From: Rhizobiales bacterium 62-47
GTDB taxonomy: Bacteria > Pseudomonadota > Alphaproteobacteria > Rhizobiales > Xanthobacteraceae
Reading direction: 5' to 3'
Length of the DNA: 64,000 nucleotides
NCBI GenBank assembly: GCA_001899255.1
Contig: MKVX01000007.1
Span: forward strand, 1-64,000
The position numbers were made by a program, and so were the translations under genes. The notes under the pieces were generated by a model. The model made no database searches. It had not been told where the DNA came from and was given only the letters and a program-made list of their open reading frames with translations. Position 1 is the first letter of the stretch; each line of letters begins with the position of its first letter. This document shows positions 23,995 to 33,327 of the stretch, piece by piece.

Positions 23995-25248
23995 CTATAG
24001 ATAACGACGGATCGACAGATCCGTCGCATCGACCTCCGGCTTCACCCCGGCAATCTGGTCCGACACAACCCGCGCGGCGCCACACGCCATGGTCCAGCCC
24101 AGCGTGCCATGACCGGTGTTCAAATAGAGATTATCGAAGCGTGCGTGGCCGATAATCGGCGGACCATCTGGCGTCATCGGCCGCAAGCCGCTCCAGAATG
24201 TCGAACGCGACATGTCGCCGCTCTTGGGGAACAAATCCATCAAAGACCGGTCAAGCGGCGCCCGACGCGATGGATTCAGTCGCACGCGATAGTCGCCGAC
24301 TTCTGCCGTACCGCCAACGCGAATACGATTACCCAGCCGCGTGATCGCAACCTTGTAGGTTTCGTCCATCACGGTCGATTGCGGCGCAGACGATTCATCG
24401 ACGATCGGCACGGTGATCGAGTAGCCCTTGACTGGATAGACCGGAATGTCGACTCCGAGTGGCCGCAGCAACAGCGGTGAAAAGCTGCCGAGCGCCACAA
24501 CATATTTGTCGGCCGCGTATGCGCCCCGGTCCGTCGTCACCTGAACAACGCGCCCCCCGCTCGTATCGATCGATCTGAGGGTGGTCTCGTAAATGAAATT
24601 GACGCCAAGCTGCCGCGCCACGCCTTCCAGACGTTCGGTAAACATTTGGCAATCACCCGTTTCATCTTCGGGAAGACGCAAACCTCCGACAAAGGAATCT
24701 CGCACCGCCGCCAAGCCCGGCTCGAACCGGATGCAGCCATCCCGGTCAAGGACCTGGAACGGCACCGCGTATTGACGCAAAACATCGACATCGCCGCCGA
24801 TGCCATCGAGTTGCGACTGCTTGCGGAAGAGCTGCAGCGTGCCCTGGCTGCGCTCGTCGTAGACGATGCCGATGTCGGCGCGCAATGCACGCAGGCAATC
24901 GCGGCTGTATTCGGCAATTCCAACCATCCGCGACTTGTTCACTGCATAGCGCGCCGCGGTACAATTGCGCAGCATCTGAAAAAGCCAGCGCCACATTGCA
25001 GGGTCGGCCTGCGGCCTCACAACCAGAGGGCCGTAGCGATCGAGAATCCACCGCACCGCTTTCACCGGAACGCCGGGGCCAGCCCACGGCGAAGCGTAAC
25101 CGGGCGATACCTCGCCGGCATTGGCGAAGCTGGTTTCGCGACCGGGTCCCGCCTGGCGATCGATCACCGTGACTTCGAAGCCCGCCCTGGCGAGATAATA
25201 GGATGTCGTCACACCGATGACGCCGGCACCCATGACCAGCACTTTCAT
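23995..25248 (-). CDS. dadA: D-amino acid dehydrogenase
   Basis: FAD-dependent, membrane-associated dehydrogenase of 417 residues that oxidises D-alanine and other D-amino acids to 2-oxo acids. The N-terminal [19 protein letters not shown] is the FAD Rossmann motif; [22 protein letters not shown] and [16 protein letters not shown] are DadA family hallmarks. It overlaps the alanine racemase gene by 4 bases, the classic dad operon (L- to D-alanine, then oxidation). An Lrp-type regulator gene is divergent from it. It separates the two F420 loci and may be an unrelated housekeeping unit. Confidence 0.94.
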   Translation of the reverse strand: MKVLVMGAGVIGVTTSYYLARAGFEVTVIDRQAGPGRETSFANAGEVSPGYASPWAGPGVPVKAVRWILDRYGPLVVRPQADPAMWRWLFQMLRNCTAARYAVNKSRMVGIAEYSRDCLRALRADIGIVYDERSQGTLQLFRKQSQLDGIGGDVDVLRQYAVPFQVLDRDGCIRFEPGLAAVRDSFVGGLRLPEDETGDCQMFTERLEGVARQLGVNFIYETTLRSIDTSGGRVVQVTTDRGAYAADKYVVALGSFSPLLLRPLGVDIPVYPVKGYSITVPIVDESSAPQSTVMDETYKVAITRLGNRIRVGGTAEVGDYRVRLNPSRRAPLDRSLMDLFPKSGDMSRSTFWSGLRPMTPDGPPIIGHARFDNLYLNTGHGTLGWTMACGAARVVSDQIAGVKPEVDATDLSIRRYL

Positions 25249-26408
25249 GACAGCAATTCTCCGGCAAATTCTGGCGACGACACATCCGTCGCGCCCAGAT
25301 AATTTCGTTCAAAGCGCCGACCGAGACTCGTCAGCACTTCGTAACCGATCGTCCCCATTGCTTCCGCAAGATCGTCGACAGACTGGTGATCGCCGATCAC
25401 TTCGACTTCAGAACCTGGCACAATACGGTCGCGCGGAAGTTCGCTGATATCGATCGTGATGCTATCCATCGACACACGTCCGACGATCGGCAAGGCGCGG
25501 CCATCGCAATAGACGGCGCCGTTTTTGCCGAGTACGCGATGCAAACCATCGGCATAACCGATCGAGAGAGTCGCCAACCGCAGCGGACCTTCGGCGCAAA
25601 AATCCCAGCCGTAGCCGACGTGCGCGCCCTTATCGATATCGCGGATCTGAATGACCCTCGCGTTCAGACGGACGACCGCGCGCATCGGGTTCGCTTGCCC
25701 CGGCAGCGGATTGATGCCGTAAAGCGCCGAGCCCGGTCGAACCAGGTCGAAATGAAAGTCACCGCCGAGAAATACCCCGGCGGAATTCGCCAGGGATAAC
25801 AGCGAACCCGGAAAATTCTGCGCAAGGCGTTGGAATTTCGCGATTTGCATGGCGTTGGCGGCATGCAGCCGGGCGTCCGCACAGGCCAGGTGGCTCATGA
25901 CAAATTGAACGTCGATACCCGCGAACTGCGAACCGGCCGCGACCCAGCGGGAGAGTTCTCTCTCGGTCATGCCAAGCCGGTTCATGCCGCTATCGATTTG
26001 AATGACCGCGGGGAGCCGTCTGCCAAGAGCCCGCGCGCAGCGGGACCACGCCTCGGCCTGGGCAACAGAGTTCAATACCGGAACAAGTCCCGCGTTGATG
26101 CATTCGGCCCCGCCGCCAATCGGCAGGCCGTTCAACACATAGATCGGGGCCGCCGGCAGATGGGGCCGCAGACTTAACCCCTCCTCCAGATGTGCGACGA
26201 AGAAATCCCTGCAGCCTTCGGCATGAAGCGCTGGGGCGACGTATCGAGCACCCAGCCCGTAAGCATCCGCCTTTACCACCGCTGCGCATCGCACTCGTGG
26301 GCCGAGCCGGCTTCGAAGCGACCGATAATTCCTGCGCACCGCGGCGAGATCGATTGTCAGCACCGCACCGGCATATCGCGCCCCGTCACTCACCGCTGTC
26401 TCCGCCAC
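25245..26408 (-). CDS. alr: Alanine racemase, catabolic type
   Basis: PLP-dependent racemase of 387 residues. [15 protein letters not shown] starts the barrel, [12 protein letters not shown] carries the PLP lysine, and [12 protein letters not shown] holds the metal/PLP-site region near the C-terminus. I chose the GTG at 26408 because AAGGTGG lies just upstream; the frame stays open to a TTG at 26441. With dadA it forms an alanine-catabolising pair, probably switched on by the divergent Lrp-type regulator. Confidence 0.92.
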   Translation of the reverse strand: MAETAVSDGARYAGAVLTIDLAAVRRNYRSLRSRLGPRVRCAAVVKADAYGLGARYVAPALHAEGCRDFFVAHLEEGLSLRPHLPAAPIYVLNGLPIGGGAECINAGLVPVLNSVAQAEAWSRCARALGRRLPAVIQIDSGMNRLGMTERELSRWVAAGSQFAGIDVQFVMSHLACADARLHAANAMQIAKFQRLAQNFPGSLLSLANSAGVFLGGDFHFDLVRPGSALYGINPLPGQANPMRAVVRLNARVIQIRDIDKGAHVGYGWDFCAEGPLRLATLSIGYADGLHRVLGKNGAVYCDGRALPIVGRVSMDSITIDISELPRDRIVPGSEVEVIGDHQSVDDLAEAMGTIGYEVLTSLGRRFERNYLGATDVSSPEFAGELLS

Positions 26409-26564
26409 GCCGAATCCACCTTGCCGATGAAGTCGGAGCAAGATAATCGCTATCTGGGGGTGATTTTCCTCAAAGAATGCTATCTAGAAGCTATATGACG
26501 CAGAAAAATAGCAGATTCACAGCAAACATTAGTGCATTCTTGCGCGGACATCAGGGGCAACGTT

Positions 26565-27041
26565 ATGACGCCGAATATCGATGCTATCGACCGCAAAATC
26601 CTGCGCGAGTTGGTGGAGGACGCACGGATCAGTCAGGTGATCCTTGCCGAACGTGTCGGGCTTTCTCCGACCGCCTGCGCCAGACGCCTGCAACAGCTGG
26701 AAAAGTCCGGCATCATCCGAGGCTATTCAGCAACCGTCGACGCGACCGAGCTCGGCTTCATGATGACGGTGTTAGTCCATATCACGCTCGATCGTCAGAA
26801 CGAGGAAGCGCTCGCTGCGTTCGAAAAAGAGATCACCAGATGTCCTGACGTCGTGTCTTGCTACCTGATGTCGGGAAACGATGACTACCTCGTTCACGTG
26901 CAAGCACGGGATATGGAAGATTACGAGCGCATCCACAAACAGCATCTGTCCCGCATGCCTGGCGTCGCACGTCTGCATTCGAGTTTCGCCATGCGTCACG
27001 TGGTCAAGCGCAACATCTCACCAGCAGCGCTTAGCGGTTAA
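26565..27041 (+). CDS. Lrp/AsnC family regulator, probably of dadA-alr
   Basis: 158 residues: helix-turn-helix (RISQVILAERVGLSPTACARRLQQLEKSG) followed by the RAM ligand-binding domain (VVSCYLMSGNDDYLVHV). The ATG follows CAGGGGCAAC, a fair ribosome site. It is divergent from alr-dadA across 156 A+T-rich bases, the arrangement of DadR-type activators that respond to alanine. It converges on fbiC copy 2, with 31 bases between their stops. Confidence 0.92.
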   Translation: MTPNIDAIDRKILRELVEDARISQVILAERVGLSPTACARRLQQLEKSGIIRGYSATVDATELGFMMTVLVHITLDRQNEEALAAFEKEITRCPDVVSCYLMSGNDDYLVHVQARDMEDYERIHKQHLSRMPGVARLHSSFAMRHVVKRNISPAALSG

Positions 27042-27072
27042 ACCATCTCCTCCTGTTCAGCTTGTCGGCGTC

Positions 27073-29535
27073 TCAATGCGCCGCAATGACAACATCGTTC
27101 ATCGTCGGCGTTTTCGAACTCATGTCGGACGGCACAAGGCCGGTCGTTGTCGGCTGCAATGCGACGGCATTGAATGACGCGCGATAGCGCTCGTCCGCTA
27201 CCGCGCCATAGAGCGTGGTGCGTTGACGCGGCACGCGCCCCATCTCGCGGATCACCGCTTCCATCTCGCGCGGCCCCAATTCATGACCATGCTGCGCACC
27301 GGCCGAACGCGATATCGTTTCGTCCATCAGCGTTCCGCCTAGATCGTTAACCCCGGCCTGCAGGCAGGCACGAATGCCGGCCTCTCCAAGCTTGACCCAC
27401 GAGGTCTGGATGTTCGGCACCAACGTATGCAACACCAGCCGGCCGACGGCGTGCATCAGCACCGTCTCGCGAAACGTCGGCCCTTTGCGCGAGCGCCCCT
27501 TAAGATAGATCGGCGCTTCCATATGCACGAACGGCAACGGCACCAGTTCAGTAAAGCCGCCCGTGTCACTTTGCAGGTCGCGGATACGCAACAAATGCTT
27601 CGCCCAGTGCTCGTAACGATCGACATGGCCAAACATGATGGTGGCGGTGCTACGCAGTCCGGCGCGATGTGCGGTGCGCATGACATCGAGCCATTCCGCT
27701 GTATTAAGCTTATCCGGACAGAGGATCGCCCGCACCTCATCGTCGAGGATTTCCGCCGCGGTGCCGGGCAAAGTCCCTAGGCCAGCGCGCTTCAATTCCC
27801 GCAAGAACTCATCGACCGAAACACCTAGCGTCTTGGCGCCCTGAAAGACTTCCAGCGGCGAGAATGCATGAACATGGATATGCGGCGCGGCATCCTTCAC
27901 CGCGCGGCAAATCGCCAAATAGTCAGCGCCGGTATAGGACGGATGAATGCCGCCCTGCATGCAAACCTCGGTAGCGCCACGCTGCCAGGCCTCGCGCGCG
28001 CGGCGACCGATCTCGTCAAGCGGAAGATCGTAGGGCCGGCCGCGCAGATTCTCAGCCAGTTTACCTTTCGAGAACGCGCAGAACTGACACTTGAAGTAAC
28101 AGATGTTGGTGTAGTTGATATTCCGCGTCACGACGTAGCTGACCGTATCGCCGTTCACTGCACGGCGCAATTCGTCAGCGGCGCAACAAACAGCGGTGAA
28201 ATCGGACTCCTCGGTAGCCAACAACGCAACAATGTCGGCCTCGTCCAGTCGCCGGCCTGCCTGTGCTTTGTCGAGCGTCGACGTCATCGCACTGGTGCAG
28301 ATCGCAGGCGTTGCCGGCGCGGCTAACAGCGCGAGGTCGCGTGCCGGCGGCTCGGACGCGGCGCCCGGACACCAGTCATCGCGGCGCGGCCGACCGCTAC
28401 CGTCAACTCGATTCAGCAGCGCCGTCCGCAACGACGCTTCGATCCAACGTGCGGGATGCTGTGCATAGGCCGGGTAGACCGCCAACCGCTCCACCAACCG
28501 CTTGCCGCTTTGCGCCGTTGCCTCTGCGAGGCGAGTCAGATGCGGCCATGGCGCTTCCGGATTGACGTGATCCGGCGTCACCGGCGACACCCCGCCCCAG
28601 TCATTGATGCCCGCAGCGACAAGGCGATCGAGCACGCCCGGGCTGAGATTGGGCGGGGCCTGGATATTCATGTCCGGCCGGAACAACAGCCGTGCCATCG
28701 CGATGGTCCACAAGTGTTCCTCAAGTGGCGCGGCCTCGACTTGCGCCATGCGCGTACCTGGCTTCGGCCGGAAGTTCTGGATGATGACTTCCTGTAGATG
28801 ACCGTAGCGAACGTCGAGCGCACGCAACGCCAGCAGCGACTCGATACGCTCGCGGCGGGTTTCGCCAATGCCAATTAACAAGCCGGTCGTGAACGGCACC
28901 GCCTGTTGGCCTGCCAATTCGATGGTTCGCAGGCGTGCCGCCGGCTCCTTATCCGGCGACCCGAAATGCGGACCGCCGCGCTCGCACAGCCGCATAGACG
29001 CGCTTTCCAGCATGATGCCCTGCGAGATCGACACTTCCCGCAGCACCTTGATATCGTCGGCGTCCAGCAGCCCTGGATTGAGGTGCGGGAGAAGGCCCGT
29101 TTCGTTAAAAACGATACGCGCGACGTCGGCCAGATAGGCCAGCGTCGTTGCATAACCCATCGCCTGCAGTTCATCGCGCGCATGGCGGTAGCGCAATTCC
29201 GGCTTGTCGCCGAGCGTAAACAGCGCTTCCTTGCAACCGGCGGCGCAGCCGGCGCGCGCAATCGCCAGCACCTCGTCGACCGTCAGATAGGCGCGCTGTC
29301 CCTTGCGCGGCGCGTGGGCGAACGTGCAGTAGTGGCAGACGTCACGGCATAGCTGCGTCAGCGGAATGAACACCTTGCGTGAATAGGAGATGGTGTTGCC
29401 GTGGTGGCGATCGCGCACTTCCGCCGCCGCGCCCATCAATACATCGAGCGGCAGATCGCCGATGCTGTCCATCACCTCATCGCACGAGAGATCGTGACGA
29501 CCGAGCAAATCCAGCAACTGCCGATCGATCATCAT
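27073..29535 (-). CDS. fbiC: FO synthase FbiC, copy 2
   Basis: 820 residues with the same two radical SAM motifs as copy 1: C63-x3-C67-x2-C70 and C479-x3-C483-x2-C486 (CYFKCQFC). Copies 1 and 2 are clearly paralogous but diverged throughout. The ATG overlaps the cofC copy 2 stop (ATGA), so the long open frame upstream is not part of the protein. It ends the large locus-2 operon. FO made here still needs cofD and cofE, found only in locus 1 of the window. A second copy may raise FO supply during growth on the substrate. Confidence 0.95.
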   Translation of the reverse strand: MMIDRQLLDLLGRHDLSCDEVMDSIGDLPLDVLMGAAAEVRDRHHGNTISYSRKVFIPLTQLCRDVCHYCTFAHAPRKGQRAYLTVDEVLAIARAGCAAGCKEALFTLGDKPELRYRHARDELQAMGYATTLAYLADVARIVFNETGLLPHLNPGLLDADDIKVLREVSISQGIMLESASMRLCERGGPHFGSPDKEPAARLRTIELAGQQAVPFTTGLLIGIGETRRERIESLLALRALDVRYGHLQEVIIQNFRPKPGTRMAQVEAAPLEEHLWTIAMARLLFRPDMNIQAPPNLSPGVLDRLVAAGINDWGGVSPVTPDHVNPEAPWPHLTRLAEATAQSGKRLVERLAVYPAYAQHPARWIEASLRTALLNRVDGSGRPRRDDWCPGAASEPPARDLALLAAPATPAICTSAMTSTLDKAQAGRRLDEADIVALLATEESDFTAVCCAADELRRAVNGDTVSYVVTRNINYTNICYFKCQFCAFSKGKLAENLRGRPYDLPLDEIGRRAREAWQRGATEVCMQGGIHPSYTGADYLAICRAVKDAAPHIHVHAFSPLEVFQGAKTLGVSVDEFLRELKRAGLGTLPGTAAEILDDEVRAILCPDKLNTAEWLDVMRTAHRAGLRSTATIMFGHVDRYEHWAKHLLRIRDLQSDTGGFTELVPLPFVHMEAPIYLKGRSRKGPTFRETVLMHAVGRLVLHTLVPNIQTSWVKLGEAGIRACLQAGVNDLGGTLMDETISRSAGAQHGHELGPREMEAVIREMGRVPRQRTTLYGAVADERYRASFNAVALQPTTTGLVPSDMSSKTPTMNDVVIAAH

Positions 29536-30263
29536 ATCGTCTCTCCATCCGCTACGACAGCCAACGTGGTCGATTGCGGCTGTTGCATCTCGCTTCGGAC
29601 CGGCCACGCCGCACGTCCGTCCAGTTGCAGCGAGCGCAGATAGGCGTCGGTGCGGGTATCGGTGCGTCTGGCAAGAAACTCGGCAAGATGGTGCGGCTCG
29701 TCGAGATCGAGCCCGAGCCGTCCATTCGGCACGACGACAGGGCGCAGCCCATTCCGGTTGGCGGCCTGGATATGCCTGGCAAAGCTGCTCGGACCGAAGC
29801 AAGGTGCAATGCGGCCCGGACCGTCGCAGGCCAGTGCATTGGTGCCGCCGTCATGCAATGCCGGCGCGATAGCTACGCCGGACTTCCGCGACGCTGCGAG
29901 CAGCGCCTCGATATCCACCGAACGAACACACGGCACATCGCTCGGCAACACCAGCACCGGCCCGCCATGCCGCCGCGCCACATCGATCAGGCCGACCTTG
30001 ATCGCCGCGTTGGTGCTGTTGGCACCGTGATCGTCGATCACCGCCAGACCCAAGCGACGCGCGTCATCGGCAACTTCATCTGCGCCGGTGACGATCGCAA
30101 CGTGGCGCAGGCCCGCTACACCGGCAAGCGCGTGCAAAACGTCGCCAAGCATCGCTTGTGCCAGCGCCGCGCGTTCCGACGCGGTCAATAGCGGCGCGAG
30201 CCTGCCCTTGGCACCGGTAAAGGATTTGACCGGCACGATTACCCATGTGTTGGCGTCGATCAC
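29532..30263 (-). CDS. cofC: CofC/FbiD-type guanylyltransferase, copy 2
   Basis: 243 residues. VIVPVKSFTGAKGRLAPLLT opens the nucleotidyltransferase fold and HDGGTNALACDGPGRIAPCFGPSSFARH is the substrate region shared with copy 1; overall identity looks modest. Both copies have the acid- and GTP-binding motifs, so both are probably active. The start lies 103 bases after the LLM gene stop; I see no clear promoter or terminator in that gap. Confidence 0.92.
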   Translation of the reverse strand: MIDANTWVIVPVKSFTGAKGRLAPLLTASERAALAQAMLGDVLHALAGVAGLRHVAIVTGADEVADDARRLGLAVIDDHGANSTNAAIKVGLIDVARRHGGPVLVLPSDVPCVRSVDIEALLAASRKSGVAIAPALHDGGTNALACDGPGRIAPCFGPSSFARHIQAANRNGLRPVVVPNGRLGLDLDEPHHLAEFLARRTDTRTDAYLRSLQLDGRAAWPVRSEMQQPQSTTLAVVADGETI

Positions 30264-30366
30264 GCCACACCTCCCCAGTGAGCTCTCCTTCGGCCAAAGC
30301 TGGCGCGAAAAACCCTCTCAACAATGCCAGCACGAATAAATCGATCGACTCGATCGTCCGTGCTGA

Positions 30367-31389
30367 TTACCGGGACACGTTGTTTGTGGCCATCGCCTGC
30401 TTAAACACGCGGTGCAGCCCCAGCACATTGCCTTCATAATCCATCGCCTTGAGGATTGGACCCGCCGGGCGGATGCCGATCATATCCGCGCCTGCCGCGT
30501 GCAGCGCCGCGATCCGTTGCGAGCATTGTTCCGCCGACCCGAGAATGGCCATCTTGGTAACGATATCGTTGGTCACCAGTTCGCGCGGGATTGGGAACTG
30601 CTTGGCTTTGACCCGTGTCACCACGGCTTCGACCATGGCGGGATCGAGATCCAGCAGCGCACGAATTTTGGAATGCGACGCGGTGATCGTACGTGCCGTC
30701 ATATCGCGGATGATATCGGCAAGCTGATCGGGGTTGTCGCCTTGCAGAACCATGTTCCATGCGACGATGGTGACGTCCTCGCGCTTGCGTCCAGCCACGC
30801 GCAATCCTTCCTCGACAAAGCGAACCACCTCGCGCATCGCCGCAGGCTCGCCGACATTGCCGACGATGACGCCGTCGGCCACCTCGCCGGCCATGCGGAA
30901 AGCATCCGGATGGGTGCTGGCGACGAAGATCTTCGGCATAACGTGCGGGAGGAAATCAAGCTTGGCCTGCTCGATCTTGAACGCGCTGTTTTCAATCGAC
31001 ACGGTCTCGCCGGCGAACAGTTTCTTCATCGCCACGATGGCGTCGCGGGTCACCGGGACGAACTTGCCGTCGGGGGCAGCGAGCGCCTGGCGAGTGTGCT
31101 TGAGTCCTGCGCCGATGCCGACAACGACCGGCTCATTACGCAAATCCTGCACCGCAGCCATGGCGCGCGCGACCTGAACCGGATGGCGGGTATAGGGATT
31201 GGTGATGCCAAGCCCGAGCCCGAGCGACGTCGTCCGGGCACCGATGGCGGCCAGCACCGCGAACGGATCGCGGTAAAACTCCTCATCGGGAATCCACAGC
31301 AGGTCGACACCGGCCTGCTCGGAACGAATCGCGATATCCACCAGCGTTGCGATCGGCCGGTTCGGAATCGTGCAGTACGAGAATTTCAT
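30367..31389 (-). CDS. LLM-class oxidoreductase, Mer-like, copy 2
   Basis: 340 residues. It lacks the usual long N-terminal run of luciferase-like enzymes and resembles methylenetetrahydromethanopterin reductase-like members: SEQAGVDLLWIPDEEFYRDPF, LGLGITNPYTRHPVQVARAM and VVVGIGAGLKHTR. These members generally bind F420. Start MKFSYC was chosen because the upstream codons read into the CoxG intergenic gap. It sits between the Mo-hydroxylase genes and cofC/fbiC in one transcript. The substrate is unknown. Confidence 0.87.
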   Translation of the reverse strand: MKFSYCTIPNRPIATLVDIAIRSEQAGVDLLWIPDEEFYRDPFAVLAAIGARTTSLGLGLGITNPYTRHPVQVARAMAAVQDLRNEPVVVGIGAGLKHTRQALAAPDGKFVPVTRDAIVAMKKLFAGETVSIENSAFKIEQAKLDFLPHVMPKIFVASTHPDAFRMAGEVADGVIVGNVGEPAAMREVVRFVEEGLRVAGRKREDVTIVAWNMVLQGDNPDQLADIIRDMTARTITASHSKIRALLDLDPAMVEAVVTRVKAKQFPIPRELVTNDIVTKMAILGSAEQCSQRIAALHAAGADMIGIRPAGPILKAMDYEGNVLGLHRVFKQAMATNNVSR

Positions 31390-31411
31390 GAGGATGCCCT
31401 GCGACCTGCGG

Positions 31412-32026
31412 TTAGGAGTGGCTGGAGCGGAAAATTCCACCGATGCGCCGCCAGATCAGCGACAGCATCAACGAGACGAAATTCAGCGGTTGCGCCTCGA
31501 CCGGCGCCGCTTGCATTGACTGCGACGACGGTATCGCCGCGCCTGCCGCACTGGCAGCGGACAATGGCGATGCCGCGCTCGCACCTAACATCTTTTCGAG
31601 ATTACTGGCGAACATCCGGGTGATGCTGCCTGCGATTTCCTTGACAATGGCCCCGCGGCTGAACTGCGCCAGCGGACCGGCGATGCTGTAATCGACCTTC
31701 AATTCGATGCGCGTCGCCGCATCGTTGACCGGCAGCAGGCGATATTCAACAGTGGCGTTGACGCGCGTGGCGTTCTTGCCATCGCGGCCGGCGCCCTTGA
31801 TGAGCCCGGAATGGTCGGCGTCGTTGCGTTCAACCTCGGCTTCGCCGGCGAACGCAGCCTTGATCGGGCCGAGCTGCACGCGAAATACGCCAACCGCCTT
31901 GCGATTCTGCTGAACATCGGTGATTTCAGCGCCCGGAATGCACGATGCCGTTGCGCGCAAATCCTCCAGCCCTTGCCATACCGTGGCGACCGGATGCGCG
32001 ACCTCAAAGGATTGTTCGAGCTGCAA
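31412..32026 (-). CDS. CoxG-type SRPBCC protein
   Basis: 204 residues. EVAHPVATVWQGLEDLRATASCIPGAE is the CoxG START-like domain opening; the C-terminal region after residue 150 is Ser/Ala-rich and ends in a hydrophobic helix (FVSLMLSLIWRRIGG), as expected for a membrane-attached CoxG. It follows coxS by 12 bases. In locus 1 this domain is fused to CoxS. CoxG proteins help recruit or mature Mo-hydroxylases at the membrane; an effect on this enzyme is inferred. Confidence 0.88.
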   Translation of the reverse strand: MQLEQSFEVAHPVATVWQGLEDLRATASCIPGAEITDVQQNRKAVGVFRVQLGPIKAAFAGEAEVERNDADHSGLIKGAGRDGKNATRVNATVEYRLLPVNDAATRIELKVDYSIAGPLAQFSRGAIVKEIAGSITRMFASNLEKMLGASAASPLSAASAAGAAIPSSQSMQAAPVEAQPLNFVSLMLSLIWRRIGGIFRSSHS

Positions 32027-32038
32027 GGTCGGTTCTCC

Positions 32039-32512
32039 TCAGTCTTGTTGCTGGTTCATCGCGTAGACATTCTGCAGCGCGCGCACGATGCCCTGATAGC
32101 CGGTGCAACGGCAGAGGTTGCCTGACATCTCGCGTCGGATATCGGCCTCATCCAGGCCTGGGAATCGCGTCACCAAATCGTACGAGGTCATCAGCATGCC
32201 GGGGGAGCAATAGCCGCATTGCAACGCGTGTTCCCTGGAAAACTCCGTGCGGATCGCACTCATCGTACTGTCGTCTTCAAATCCCTCGATGGTCTTGACG
32301 TCGTGCCCGTCGCAGGCTGCCGCCAGCGTGATGCACGAACGCGCCGACACGCCGTCGAGATGGATCGTACAGGCACCGCAGACGCCGTGCTCGCAGCCGA
32401 TGTGGGTGCCGGTGAGGTGCAATTTCTCACGCAGGAAATCCGCCAGCGACAGCCGCGGATCGATGCTGGCTTCGACACGTTCACCGTTGATGGTCAGTAC
32501 AATGTCGATCAT
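32039..32512 (-). CDS. CoxS-type [2Fe-2S] subunit of a molybdenum hydroxylase
   Basis: 157 residues, the normal length. CEHGVCGACT plus the downstream cysteine binds the plant-ferredoxin-type cluster and CGYCSPGM with CRCTGY binds the second cluster. Together with the CoxM and CoxL genes directly upstream it makes a complete L2M2S2 hydroxylase that inserts a water-derived oxygen into a carbon next to nitrogen or a carbonyl. It overlaps coxM by 4 bases. Confidence 0.95.
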   Translation of the reverse strand: MIDIVLTINGERVEASIDPRLSLADFLREKLHLTGTHIGCEHGVCGACTIHLDGVSARSCITLAAACDGHDVKTIEGFEDDSTMSAIRTEFSREHALQCGYCSPGMLMTSYDLVTRFPGLDEADIRREMSGNLCRCTGYQGIVRALQNVYAMNQQQD

Positions 32513-33327
32513 GGCCGAAGTCCGCCTTGCAGGGCGCGCAGCACCGCGGCCGCGTGGAAATGGATGTGATCGCCCTCGACCGCGGGGGCCGCAGTGCTGA
32601 TCGCAGCAGCGATCGCGTCGGACGTAAGCTGCGGCGGCCAGCCGCCCTGATCGCCGAACAACACCACGGCGGGCGACGACAACGCACCGGCAACGACCCG
32701 GCGCACGCCGCGCTTGTCGTCATCAACGAAGCAGCCGATCGCCTCGGCGAATTCGCCGACCTTGCGGTTGTGCTTGTAATAGCCCCACCGTGCGCCGGGG
32801 CTGAGCGCCGGCACATGCAAGCGCGTGACGAACTCACCGGGTTCGAGCGCGACGGTAAAACTGCCGAGCAGAAACTCCGCGATCGGCAGCTGGCGCTCGC
32901 CGGCAGGCCCGACGATGCCGACCCTGGCATCCAGCGCCAGCAGACAGCTCGGCCAGTCCGCCGCCGGATCGGCATGGGCGACGCTGCCGCCGATGGTGCC
33001 ACGGTTGCGCACGCCACGATAAGCGATGCCGGAAGCCACCTTGCGCAACATATCGAAGGTCGGCCCGGCCTCCTTCGACATCTCAAGCGCCGCATGAGTC
33101 ACCAGAGCTCCGATGGCGATTTCCGATGACGACACCTCGATGGTCTTCAGTTGTGCGAGTGCCGAAATGTCGACGACGGCGGCCGGGCGCGCGAGCCGCA
33201 GGTTGAGCATCGGCACCAGCGATTGGCCACCGGCCAGCACGCGGGCATCGCCCTCGTAGCGTGCGAGAATGTCGGTCACCTCGGCAATGCTGGCAGGCCG
33301 GACGAAATCGAAGCTGGGCGCTTTCAC
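32509..33327 (-). CDS. CoxM-type FAD subunit of a molybdenum hydroxylase
   Basis: 272 residues. AGGQSLVPMLNLRLARP near residue 33 and RNRGTIGGSVAHADPAADWP near 105 are the FAD-binding motifs. It overlaps both coxL and coxS by 4 bases, so the three subunits are translationally coupled. It resembles the locus-1 CoxM (18200-19033) but has diverged, which fits two related enzymes, or one enzyme with a replacement subunit set. Confidence 0.95.
   Translation of the reverse strand: MKAPSFDFVRPASIAEVTDILARYEGDARVLAGGQSLVPMLNLRLARPAAVVDISALAQLKTIEVSSSEIAIGALVTHAALEMSKEAGPTFDMLRKVASGIAYRGVRNRGTIGGSVAHADPAADWPSCLLALDARVGIVGPAGERQLPIAEFLLGSFTVALEPGEFVTRLHVPALSPGARWGYYKHNRKVGEFAEAIGCFVDDDKRGVRRVVAGALSSPAVVLFGDQGGWPPQLTSDAIAAAISTAAPAVEGDHIHFHAAAVLRALQGGLRP

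Noticed and set aside
23691-24155. Plus-strand ORF in the dadA downstream spacer
   Set aside because: Composition is Pro/Arg/Ser-rich with no motif, it partly overlaps dadA in antisense, and the hairpins inside it argue against coding.
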